NCBI GenBank assembly: GCA_002731395.1
Contig: PCBQ01000022.1
Span: 6,521 to 14,797 of the forward strand
Direction of reading: 5' to 3'
From: Methanobacteriota archaeon
GTDB lineage: Archaea > Thermoplasmatota > Poseidoniia > Poseidoniales > Poseidoniaceae
DNA: 8,277 bases
Part shown: positions 1 to 5,895 of the stretch, piece after piece
How the letters are laid out: each line of letters begins with the position of its first letter
How positions within the stretch are numbered: position 1 is the first letter of the stretch
Translations under genes and position numbers: made by a program
The notes under the pieces: model-generated
Database searches by the model: none
Told to the model about the DNA's origin: nothing
The model's input: only the letters and a program-made list of their open reading frames with translations

Positions 1-661
1 GCAGCAAGGTGTCAGGAAGCGCCAGATGTTCGCTGGCCACGGACAAATCCACGGCGTAGGGGGACAGTCCAGCGTCTTCACGGGCGTGTACGCTCCAGCG
101 CTCAATGCCGAGGCGCTTTTCCACCTCGAGGATGACGTCGCGGCTTGTTCCTGGGCTTGCAGTGGCTCCGAGAACCATAGCGTTTGGAGCGCTGCTTCGG
201 ACAAGGTCTGCCACTTGGGCGTAGGCGTGCTGACCGCGCGCATGGTGGGCTTCGTCCACCACGACCAGCGAGAGTTCGCTCAGGTCGATGGCGCCCGACA
301 TGGCGTCGTTACGGACCACTTGGGCCGTCGCCAAGATGATGGTCCCACTGGCCCAGAGGTCGGGTCGCTTGGCAGGAGCCGTATGACCGGTGAACATCAC
401 CACATCACTTTCGCCGATCACAAGATGGGTGAGAAGCATGCGTTGGTGTTGGGCCAACAAGGCGACGGTCGGGGCCAACAGGAGGATTTTGCCGCCCCGT
501 TCCAAGTGATGGGCGATGACCATCCATTCGACGGCAGATTTCCCAAAACCGGTGGGCATGACCACCATGGTCGAACCCAACATCGCCGACGCGACGGCTT
601 CCAATTGGTAGCCACGTGCCTCGACGCCCTCTGTCAACCGGGGATGGGTGACGGAAGGCAT
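1..661 (-). CDS. hef: Hef/FANCM-type superfamily 2 DNA helicase, N-terminal part (3' end outside window)
   Basis: Reading the minus strand from ATG at 661 gives about 220 residues with no stop to the window edge. SF2 helicase motifs appear in order: a Q-motif-like RGYQ near residue 23, Walker A PTGFGKS (36-42), motif Ia LAPT (62-65), ILATAQVVRND (around 110-119), DEAH (136-139) and motif III TAS (167-169) in GATASPG. The ATPxxxxND-like block and TASPG are typical of Hef/FANCM, which unwinds and remodels forked or branched DNA at stalled replication forks; in many euryarchaea Hef also carries a C-terminal XPF-type nuclease, which cannot be seen here. The second helicase domain is also outside the window. 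I prefer ATG 661 because a TATA-like box lies 24-30 bases upstream and similarity begins right after it; an in-frame ATG at 796 would add 45 residues of unfamiliar sequence. The gene is divergent from the ribosomal operon. Another DEAH helicase family is possible. Confidence 0.82.
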   Translation of the reverse strand, partial: MPSVTHPRLTEGVEARGYQLEAVASAMLGSTMVVMPTGFGKSAVEWMVIAHHLERGGKILLLAPTVALLAQHQRMLLTHLVIGESDVVMFTGHTAPAKRPDLWASGTIILATAQVVRNDAMSGAIDLSELSLVVVDEAHHARGQHAYAQVADLVRSSAPNAMVLGATASPGTSRDVILEVEKRLGIERWSVHAREDAGLSPYAVDLSVASEHLALPDTLL

Positions 662-684
662 GGTGGTCCACGTATGTCGAAGGG

Positions 685-691
685 AGATAAA
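685..691 (-). promoter_or_regulatory. TATA-like box for the helicase gene (leaderless transcript)
   Basis: On the minus strand the sequence reads TTTATCT, an AT-rich island in GC-rich surroundings. It spans -30 to -24 relative to the ATG at 661, the usual distance from an archaeal TATA box to the transcription start. Transcription would then start at or next to the ATG, giving a leaderless mRNA, which fits the lack of a convincing Shine-Dalgarno sequence. No strong BRE is visible upstream. This is inferred from sequence only. Confidence 0.45.
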
Positions 692-792
692 GGTCGTCGG
701 GTTTGACGCTTGGCGTTCATTTATGCCGCAAAGATTGAGAAATTGCAGAGCCAAGGCGTGCACGGCGGCCCTCGTTTCCGCTACCGAACCGC

Positions 793-800
793 TCATATAG
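793..800 (+). promoter_or_regulatory. Candidate TATA box for the ribosomal protein operon
   Basis: TCATATAG is the most TATA-like element on the plus strand upstream of uL3. It would place transcription start near 820-826, leaving a leader of roughly 160 bases that includes the 874-900 hairpin. The match to the archaeal consensus is only moderate and the upstream BRE is not clear. A promoter further upstream, or a weak one closer to 989, remains possible. Confidence 0.3.
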
Positions 801-873
801 GGAAGGGCGGTCGGCGGAATGCTCCAAGGTGGGCAGCCAGACACAACGGACCATCCCTCGAGGACTCCGGCGG

Positions 874-900
874 TCGGGTCTCGCACTCGTCGAGACCCGA
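874..900 (+). repeat. Perfect inverted repeat (hairpin) in the putative ribosomal operon leader
   Basis: TCGGGTCTCG at 874-883 is exactly complementary to CGAGACCCGA at 891-900, giving a 10-bp stem with a 7-base loop (CACTCGT). It lies 75-100 bases upstream of the uL3 SD sequence. It is not followed by a T tract, so it does not look like a terminator. It could be a leader RNA structure for autogenous control by a ribosomal protein or a protein-binding palindrome on DNA; the sequence alone does not decide. Confidence 0.55.
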
Positions 901-974
901 ACACGTGTCACGGCCGCCCTGAACCGGACGAGCCCTCGTACGCCCTCCGGGGCCTCTACGTTGCACAACACACC

Positions 975-980
975 AGGAGG
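975..980 (+). promoter_or_regulatory. Shine-Dalgarno sequence of uL3
   Basis: AGGAGG, a full match to the core complement of the 16S 3' end, ends 8 bases before the ATG at 989. This fixes the operon's first start codon. Confidence 0.85.
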
Positions 981-988
981 ACCACCCC

Positions 989-2008
989 ATGGCCAAGCGA
1001 AACCACCCACGCCGCGGTAGCATGGCGTTTAGCCCGCGAAAGCGCTCTCCGCGCCACTTTGCCCACGTGAACGCATGGCCTGAGAGCGACGCCTCCGAGG
1101 TGCGCGTCCAAGGCTTCGCTGGATGGAAGGCGGGCATGACGCACGTTCTCTCCCGCGACCTCAACCCTCGATCCACCACCGCTGGACAGGAAGTTCGCGT
1201 CCCTGTGACGGTTGTCGAGGTGCCAAAGATGCGCATCCTTGGCGTCCGCGGTTACACCATGACCCCTTACGGCAAGCAAGCCGCGGGCGAGGCCTGGTTG
1301 TCCAGCGAGGACATCAAGGACGCTTTCCCTGAAGTGTTCGATCGCATCTCCACCCGAAAGGTGCACGACACCGACGCTCACTTTGCCACGCTCGAAGAGG
1401 CTGACCTCTGCGAGGTTCGCCTCATCGTCGCCACCCAACCCGGTACCGTATCTGGAACCCCCAGCAAGGTCCCCGAAGTGATGGAGATTGGCCTCAGTGG
1501 CGGAAGCCCGTCCGACCGCTTGGCCTACGCCAAGGAACACATGGGCCAGGAATACAGCTTCGCTGACTGCTACGATGAGGGAACCCTCACCGACGTCGTC
1601 GCCGTGACCAAAGGCTACGGCTGGCAAGGTGTGATCCGCCGCTTCGGTGGTAAACTCCAGTCCCACAAGAACTCCAAAAAGCGCCGACAGCACGGCAACA
1701 TGGGTGACTTCGGTACCGGCTACGTCCGCAAGACCATCCGTCAGGGCGGTCAGACGGGTTACCACCAACGCACGGAGTACAACAAGCGCATCCTTCGCAT
1801 CTCCAACCCAGACGAGCACCCCATCACGCCGGCCGGTGGTTTCCTCCATTACGGAAATGTCGGCTCAGACTACGTCCTTGTGAAGGGCAGCCTGCCCGGA
1901 CCCGCAAAGCGTCTCATCCGCTTCCGTGACGCCAGTCGCGCCGAGAACATGCAGATTCACGACTACGAAATCACCTACGTGAGCACCGCGTCAAAGCAGG
2001 GGGCCTGA
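989..2008 (+). CDS. rpl3: Large subunit ribosomal protein uL3
   Basis: A 339-residue protein of normal length for archaeal uL3, which folds around 23S rRNA near the peptidyl transferase centre and is needed early in 50S assembly. The basic N-terminus (RRGSMAFSPRKRS), AGMTHV near residue 50, DVVAVTKGYGWQG (around 200-212), the GGQTGYHQRTEYNKR block (around 251-265) and HYGNV with LVKGSLPGP near the C-terminus are archaeal uL3 signatures. At residues 239-245 the sequence is GDFGTGY where yeast and many archaeal homologues have G-x-W-x-P, so the tryptophan of the so-called W-finger is replaced by phenylalanine (F241). It is the first gene of the operon, with a strong SD, and ends 2 bases before uL4. 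Confidence 0.97.
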   Translation: MAKRNHPRRGSMAFSPRKRSPRHFAHVNAWPESDASEVRVQGFAGWKAGMTHVLSRDLNPRSTTAGQEVRVPVTVVEVPKMRILGVRGYTMTPYGKQAAGEAWLSSEDIKDAFPEVFDRISTRKVHDTDAHFATLEEADLCEVRLIVATQPGTVSGTPSKVPEVMEIGLSGGSPSDRLAYAKEHMGQEYSFADCYDEGTLTDVVAVTKGYGWQGVIRRFGGKLQSHKNSKKRRQHGNMGDFGTGYVRKTIRQGGQTGYHQRTEYNKRILRISNPDEHPITPAGGFLHYGNVGSDYVLVKGSLPGPAKRLIRFRDASRAENMQIHDYEITYVSTASKQGA

Positions 2009-2010
2009 AC

Positions 2011-2892
2011 ATGAAGGTCAAGGTCATGGACATCACAACCACGGTCTCCCAAGGCGAGGTCGAGGCAGGGCGCCTCCACTCCGACATCGAAGTTGATGTC
2101 AATGAAGGCAAGGCCATCACCCTGCCTTCAAACTTCGAAACCTCTGTTCGTACGGACCTCATCAAGCTCGCCGTGGCGTCCTCGCGCGCCAACCGCCGTC
2201 AGCCCTACGGGTCCCGTGCCCATCAGGGCAAGCGTCGTCCAATGGCCGGCATGAAGCACTCCGTCGAGTGGTGGGGCAAGGGCCGTGGTGTGTCCCGCAT
2301 CATGCGCCGTGCAGGATCGCGTCGCGGAGCACAAAATCCTCACACGCTCGGCGGTCGCCGCGCGCACGGCCCCAAGGTCGAGCGCGACTGGTCACGCAAA
2401 CTGAACCAGAAGGAGCGCCGGCTGGCCCGTGACGCTGCCCTCGCGGCCACCACAGACGTGGCCACGGTCGTCGCCCGCGGTCACCGCCTCGGTGACGACG
2501 TCGCATCGCTGCCCATCGTCCTCGGCTCCTACACCGAGATCGTTGACGGTGACACCAGCACCTACGACATTGAGACCTTCAACCACGGCCACGCCACGCG
2601 CAAGGCCAAGGCCATGTTTGAGGCCCTAGGCCTCGGCGAGGACCTCCGCCGCGCACGCGAAGGTCGCAAGATCCGTGCCGGAAAGGGGACCATGCGCGGT
2701 CGCGTCCACAAGACGCCAAAGTCCGTGTTGCTGGTGGTTTCCCGCAAAGAAGGTCTAGCGCACGCTGTGCGCAACTTGCCCGGCGTTGACGTCGTGGCGG
2801 TCAAAGACCTGTGCGCGGAAGATCTCGCCCCCGGTGGCGCGGTCGGTCGTCTGACGGTGTTCACGAAGAGCGCCGTGGAGGCCATGAACTGA
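2011..2892 (+). CDS. rpl4: Large subunit ribosomal protein uL4
   Basis: This is uL4 (293 residues), which binds 23S domain I and sends a long loop into the wall of the peptide exit tunnel. Recognisable blocks are SVRTDLIKLAV and ANRRQPYG (around 45-67), GGRRAHGPKVERDW (around 114-128), ARGHR, the IRAGKGTMRGR stretch (around 220-231), and ARNLPGVDVV with LAPGG and GRLTVFTKSA at the C-terminus. The protein is about 40 residues longer than haloarchaeal uL4. The extra length sits in the N-terminus, in the tunnel loop (with W87-W88 in MKHSVEWWGKGRG) and in a segment near residues 172-195. The start ATG is 2 bases after the uL3 stop. Its SD (AGGGGG, 1998-2003, inside uL3 codons) is weaker than those of its neighbours, so translation is probably coupled to uL3. 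Confidence 0.97.
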   Translation: MKVKVMDITTTVSQGEVEAGRLHSDIEVDVNEGKAITLPSNFETSVRTDLIKLAVASSRANRRQPYGSRAHQGKRRPMAGMKHSVEWWGKGRGVSRIMRRAGSRRGAQNPHTLGGRRAHGPKVERDWSRKLNQKERRLARDAALAATTDVATVVARGHRLGDDVASLPIVLGSYTEIVDGDTSTYDIETFNHGHATRKAKAMFEALGLGEDLRRAREGRKIRAGKGTMRGRVHKTPKSVLLVVSRKEGLAHAVRNLPGVDVVAVKDLCAEDLAPGGAVGRLTVFTKSAVEAMN

Positions 2893-2898
2893 GGTGAT
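2891..2898 (+). promoter_or_regulatory. Shine-Dalgarno sequence of uL23 fused to the uL4 stop codon
   Basis: GAGGTGAT matches the complement of the archaeal 16S 3' end over eight bases and overlaps the last two bases of the uL4 TGA. It is the best anti-SD match in the operon and places the uL23 start at ATG 2902. Confidence 0.8.
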
Positions 2899-2901
2899 AT
2901 C

Positions 2902-3159
2902 ATGGATGCATACGACGTCATCATCATGCCCTGGTTGACCGAGAAGTCGATGGAAGCTCGCTCCATGGAGCAGCGCCTCGAGTTCATCGTCGACAAGCGG
3001 GCCACGAAGACACAGATTGCCCGTGCGGTTGAGACCATCTTTGAGGTCGAAGTCGCGAAGGTCAACACCCGAATCACCAAGCACGGCAAGCACGCCTCGG
3101 TGCGCTTGGCCGAAGGATACGACGCGGAAGATGCCGCCATGCGCCTGGGTGCGTTCTGA
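2902..3159 (+). CDS. rpl23: Large subunit ribosomal protein uL23
   Basis: An 85-residue protein of the standard archaeal uL23 length. uL23 sits beside the polypeptide exit tunnel, where it is a docking point for SRP and nascent-chain factors. The sequence shows the family opening (IIMPWLTEKSM, residues 7-17), LEFIVDKRATKTQIARAVE (26-44) and VAKVNTRI (51-58), followed by a basic turn and a short C-terminus ending in LGAF. It starts 9 bases after the uL4 stop and is followed by a 16-base gap to uL2. Length and motifs leave no realistic alternative. Confidence 0.96.
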   Translation: MDAYDVIIMPWLTEKSMEARSMEQRLEFIVDKRATKTQIARAVETIFEVEVAKVNTRITKHGKHASVRLAEGYDAEDAAMRLGAF

Positions 3160-3175
3160 TTTGGAGGGATGAAAC

Positions 3176-3901
3176 ATGGGTAAGCGAATTCGTGCACAGC
3201 GCAAAGGGTCCTCCCCTCGCTACAAGGTCTCCAGCCACCGGTTCCCCGGAAAGAACGCCATGCCCCGTGAGAACGACGTGGTCGGCGAGGTCATCGACCT
3301 CATCCACAGTCCGGTCCACACCGCGCCTTTGGCCAAGATCAAGCTCCCAGACGGTGAAACGACCATGGTCGTCGCCACCGAGGGTGTTGCTGTCGGGTCC
3401 ACCATCGCGGTGGGCGTCAACGTCTCCCTGAAGCCAGGCAACATCACGACCCTGGCCAACATCCCTGAAGGCACCGCGGTCAACAACGTCGAACTCCGCC
3501 CGGGTGACGGCGGCAAAATCGCACGCTCAGGTGGCAATTCCGCCATCGTTGAAGGTGCGGTGGGCGACAAGATTCGTGTTCGCCTGCCCTCGGGTTCCCT
3601 CAAGATGCTCCCCAGCACCTGCCGTGCAACGATCGGCGTGCTCGCCGGCCACGGCCGCAGCGAGATGCCCCTGCGCACTGCCGGCGCGGCCTACTACAAG
3701 GCCAAGGCTCGCGGCAAGCTGTACCCTCACGTCAGCGGTGTCGCCATGAACCCCGTGGACCACCCGCACGGTGGTGGAAACCACCAAGCCGTTCACGGCC
3801 CCAACTCCGTCGCCCGTGGCACCCCACCCGGTGCTAAGGTCGGTTTGATTGCCCCACGCCGCACGGGTCGAGGTCGCGGCAAGTCGAAGCAAGGTGAGTG
3901 A
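3176..3901 (+). CDS. rpl2: Large subunit ribosomal protein uL2
   Basis: A 241-residue archaeal uL2, a primary 23S rRNA binder close to the peptidyl transferase centre and needed for subunit association. The N-terminus (GKRIRAQRKGSSPRYK) is the archaeal/eukaryotic form. The conserved C-terminal block AMNPVDHPHGGGNHQ is intact, with H196 and H198; the histidine of this block is known from bacterial uL2 to matter for peptidyl transfer. RGTPPGAKVG and the basic RRTGRGRGKSKQGE tail complete the protein. SD GGAGGG (3163-3168) lies 7 bases before the ATG. The gene end carries the SD for uS19 within its last codons. Confidence 0.97.
   Translation: MGKRIRAQRKGSSPRYKVSSHRFPGKNAMPRENDVVGEVIDLIHSPVHTAPLAKIKLPDGETTMVVATEGVAVGSTIAVGVNVSLKPGNITTLANIPEGTAVNNVELRPGDGGKIARSGGNSAIVEGAVGDKIRVRLPSGSLKMLPSTCRATIGVLAGHGRSEMPLRTAGAAYYKAKARGKLYPHVSGVAMNPVDHPHGGGNHQAVHGPNSVARGTPPGAKVGLIAPRRTGRGRGKSKQGE
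3891..3898 (+). promoter_or_regulatory. Shine-Dalgarno sequence of uS19, decides its start
   Basis: AAGGTGAG lies within the last codons of uL2. Its distance supports ATG 3904 as the uS19 start and argues against the in-frame GTG at 3898, which overlaps the SD itself. Confidence 0.7.
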
Positions 3902-3903
3902 GC

Positions 3904-4395
3904 ATGGCGAAGAAGAAGAAGTCATTCATGACCCCCAAGGCGTCCCGCCGCAAGGCACGCAAGCGCCTGGCAACGACCACGTCCCGCGCCAAGAAGGAGT
4001 TCACGTACCGTGGCTATTCCGTTGCCGATCTCAAGGAGATGCCACTTTGGCCCTCTGAAGAGTCCGACACCATGTCGGTCATCGAGCTCCTGCCTGCTCG
4101 AGCTCGCCGCACCATCGCGCGCGGTCTCTCCGAGGAAAACGAGCGTCTCCTTGACCGCATTCGCCGGACTTCCGGGCGCACCGTGCGCACGCATCGGCGT
4201 GACATGGTCATCCTTCCTGAGTTCGTCGGCAAGCGCATCGCCGTGCACAACGGCCAAGCCTTCGTCGAAATCGAGGTTCGTCCCGAGATGATCGGGCACT
4301 ACCTTGGTGAATTCGCCCTGACCCGCCGAAGCGTCGCGCACAGCGGCCCTGGTGTGGGCGCAACCCGGTCGTCGAAGCACGTGCCGCTGAAGTGA
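3904..4395 (+). CDS. rps19: Small subunit ribosomal protein uS19
   Basis: This is uS19 (163 residues from ATG 3904), a 30S head protein next to the A site that contacts uS13 and helps bridge the subunits. The N-terminal part is lysine/arginine rich. FTYRGYSVADLKEMPLW, the LLPARARRTIARGL stretch, THRRDMVILPEFVGKRIAVHNG and the C-terminal IGHYLGEFALTRRSVAHSGPG with SSKHVPLK are all archaeal uS19 signatures. It is somewhat longer than many archaeal homologues because of its basic N-terminal extension. The start is 2 bases after the uL2 stop. An alternative in-frame GTG at 3898 would add only two residues and lacks a properly spaced SD. Confidence 0.96.
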   Translation: MAKKKKSFMTPKASRRKARKRLATTTSRAKKEFTYRGYSVADLKEMPLWPSEESDTMSVIELLPARARRTIARGLSEENERLLDRIRRTSGRTVRTHRRDMVILPEFVGKRIAVHNGQAFVEIEVRPEMIGHYLGEFALTRRSVAHSGPGVGATRSSKHVPLK

Positions 4396-4405
4396 GGTGA
4401 GATGA

Positions 4406-5002
4406 ATGGGCAAGAATGCACGAACCATGAACCGACGCGACAAGCGTCGCCAACTCCCGCAGAAGGGGTTCACGCAACCTCTGCAAGGCAACCGCCTCTC
4501 CGTCGCCCGTGCCACAAACGTGGACGTGCACGTGAAGGCATGCTTCGAGATTTGCCGCACCATCCGCGGCATGACCGCGGGCTCTGCCGTCCGCAAGCTC
4601 GAGAAGGTCCTCCTCATTGATTCGGACCGCCCCGACATCCGCGCCAAGGCTGAAGCAATTCCGTACCGCCTCGGCTCAGGCAACAAGAAGCGCAAGCGCT
4701 CGGGCCCTTCGATGGTCGGTCATCGAAAGGGCGGTATGGGCCCTGGTCGCTATCCTGTCAAGGCTTCGCGCGTGGTCATCAAGCTGCTCAACAGCGCGAT
4801 GGACAACGCCCGCCACCAGCACGAAGACATCGACGCTGAGGACATGGTCATCACCCACATTGCTGCGCACCGTGGCACCATCAAGCGTGGCTTCATGCCC
4901 CGTGCGCGTGGTCGAGCCACGCCCAAGAACCACTACCAGGTGAACCTCGAGGTCTTCCTCGAAGCGCCAGATTCCTACGACGTGGAGGACGACGAGTTCT
5001 GA
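4406..5002 (+). CDS. rpl22: Large subunit ribosomal protein uL22
   Basis: This is uL22 (198 residues), whose beta-hairpin lines the peptide exit tunnel opposite uL4. Matches to the archaeal family are EICRTIRGMTAGSAVRKLEKV (around 48-68), GRYPVKAS (around 113-120) and the hairpin block AAHRGTIKRGFMPRARGRATPKN (around 151-173). It is longer than the roughly 155 residues usual in archaea: extra sequence lies in the N-terminus, in a basic insertion between the helix and GRYPVKA (residues about 70-108, including KKRKR), and in an acidic tail ending DVEDDEF. TGAGGTGA at 4393-4400 joins the uS19 stop to the SD. An out-of-frame ATG at 4402 lies too close to the SD and encodes nothing recognisable; ATG 4406 has the normal spacing. 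Confidence 0.96.
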   Translation: MGKNARTMNRRDKRRQLPQKGFTQPLQGNRLSVARATNVDVHVKACFEICRTIRGMTAGSAVRKLEKVLLIDSDRPDIRAKAEAIPYRLGSGNKKRKRSGPSMVGHRKGGMGPGRYPVKASRVVIKLLNSAMDNARHQHEDIDAEDMVITHIAAHRGTIKRGFMPRARGRATPKNHYQVNLEVFLEAPDSYDVEDDEF

Positions 5003-5008
5003 GGTGAA
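5001..5008 (+). promoter_or_regulatory. Shine-Dalgarno sequence of uS3 fused to the uL22 stop, decides the start
   Basis: GAGGTGAA overlaps the uL22 TGA. In-frame candidates follow at GTG 5004, ATG 5010 and ATG 5013. Only ATG 5013 gives the 4-6 base spacing seen throughout the operon; GTG 5004 is inside the SD. Confidence 0.65.
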
Positions 5009-5012
5009 GATG

Positions 5013-5678
5013 ATGAGCAAGGAAAACAGCATCCGCCGCATCGTGAACCGGAACGTCGACCGTCTCTTGGTGAAGGAATTCCTGATGAAGAACACGAAGA
5101 AAGCCGGATTCGGCGGCCTCGACATCGTTCGCACCCCCGCCGGCACCAAGGTGACCGTCACCGCCGAGCGCGTGGGCATGGTCATCGGCCGCCGTGGCAA
5201 GATCATCAACGAACTTCAGCGCCGCTTGAACGACGAGTTTACACTGCCTTCACCCAAACTCGACGTCATCGAAGTCGAGACTCCTGCCCTGAACGCTCAG
5301 GTCATGGCCGAGAAGATTGCTTCAGCCATGGAGCGCGGATGGTACTACCGCCGTGCAGGCCACTCTGCCGCCCAGAACATCATGGATGCAGGCGCTCGCG
5401 GCGTGATCATTACCCTCGCAGGAAAGCTGACCGGGTCGCGCAACCGCACCCAGAAATTCATCCTTGGCCACGTGAAGTACTGCGGCGAAACCGCAGAGCG
5501 CTACATGGACAAGGGCTACTCCGTCTGCGTCAAGAAACTCGGCACCATTGGTGTGACCGTTGAAATCATGCGACCCGGCACCCGCTTGCCTCACGAAATC
5601 AGCATCTTCAGCGATGAGGAACTGGCCAACCGTGCTGCAGCAGCAACCGAGGAGCCAACCACGGAGGTGGCGGAGTGA
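5013..5678 (+). CDS. rps3: Small subunit ribosomal protein uS3
   Basis: This is uS3 (222 residues from ATG 5013), located at the mRNA entry channel of the 30S subunit. The N-terminal KH domain is clear, with the GxxG loop GRRG at residues 59-62 in GMVIGRRGKIINEL. It is followed by LNAQVMAEKIASAMERG, the MDAGARGVIITLAGKLTGSRNRTQKF block and the C-terminal KLGTIGVTVEIMRPG. It ends in an acidic, alanine- and threonine-rich tail (EEPTTEVAE), as is common in archaeal uS3. ATG 5010 is a possible start one residue upstream. Its stop overlaps the GTG start of uL29. Confidence 0.97.
   Translation: MSKENSIRRIVNRNVDRLLVKEFLMKNTKKAGFGGLDIVRTPAGTKVTVTAERVGMVIGRRGKIINELQRRLNDEFTLPSPKLDVIEVETPALNAQVMAEKIASAMERGWYYRRAGHSAAQNIMDAGARGVIITLAGKLTGSRNRTQKFILGHVKYCGETAERYMDKGYSVCVKKLGTIGVTVEIMRPGTRLPHEISIFSDEELANRAAAATEEPTTEVAE
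5663..5670 (+). promoter_or_regulatory. Shine-Dalgarno sequence of uL29, supports its GTG start
   Basis: GGAGGTGG lies inside the last uS3 codons and ends 4 bases before GTG 5675. The next in-frame ATG (5708) has no SD and would remove conserved N-terminal residues. Confidence 0.7.
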
Positions 5679-5875
5679 CCCACGTCAGCAACCGCGACAT
5701 CGCTTCGATGAGCCTCGACGCGCTTCAAGCGCGTCTCGTGGAATTGCAGGAGGAGATGCTCCAACTCAACGCTGAGAAAGCGCTCGGTGGGACCCCCGCC
5801 AACATGGGCGCCTACAAAGCGACGAGCCGCAGCATCGCGCGCATCAAGACCCACCTCGCCCAGCGAGCAGACTGA
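5675..5875 (+). CDS. rpl29: Large subunit ribosomal protein uL29
   Basis: A 66-residue protein with the helical-hairpin pattern of uL29, which sits near the exit tunnel next to uL23. The sequence has MSLDALQARLVELQEEMLQL (residues 12-31), a GGTPANMGAYKATSRSIARI turn and second helix (39-58), and a short basic end. It begins with GTG overlapping the uS3 stop (GTGA), so its translation is probably coupled to uS3. It is the only gene in the run that needs a non-ATG start. A 20-base gap follows before aIF1, the largest spacing in the operon. Confidence 0.94.
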   Translation: MTHVSNRDIASMSLDALQARLVELQEEMLQLNAEKALGGTPANMGAYKATSRSIARIKTHLAQRAD

Positions 5876-5895
5876 ATTCAAGGAGACGACACCAG

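Larger units (their letters stand above)
662..988. other. Divergent intergenic region between helicase and ribosomal operon
   Basis: About 327 bases separate the two divergent starts. They contain the helicase TATA-like box, a candidate TATA-like element facing the operon (793-800), two 8-bp palindromes (CCTCGAGG at 856-863 and ACACGTGT at 901-908), a perfect 10-bp hairpin (874-900), and the uL3 ribosome-binding site (975-980). The helicase reading frame stays open through this stretch back to a stop at 908-910, so an N-terminal extension from ATG 796 cannot be wholly excluded. Short open frames on the plus strand here (for example 710-922) resemble no protein I recognise and lack an SD sequence. 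I see no tRNA or conserved RNA gene. Confidence 0.6.

Noticed and set aside
26..706. Long plus-strand open frame of 226 codons, rich in His, Gly and Asp
   Set aside because: It is the antisense shadow of the helicase, whose minus-strand frame carries ordered SF2 motifs. The plus-strand translation matches no family I know and has low complexity typical of shadows in GC-rich DNA.
874..900. The leader hairpin as a transcription terminator
   Set aside because: No T tract follows it, and it lies upstream of the operon and not downstream of a gene end.
710..922. Short plus-strand frame between the divergent genes
   Set aside because: No SD upstream, no family resemblance, and its last part overlaps the leader hairpin, so it is unlikely to be translated.
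956..1849. Minus-strand open frame of 297 codons opposite uL3
   Set aside because: It is a GC-driven shadow of uL3: no SD, no recognisable motif, and the plus strand encodes a fully conserved ribosomal protein.
4402..4620. ATG 4402 as an alternative start just before uL22
   Set aside because: It is out of frame with uL22, sits only one base from the SD, and its product resembles no protein.
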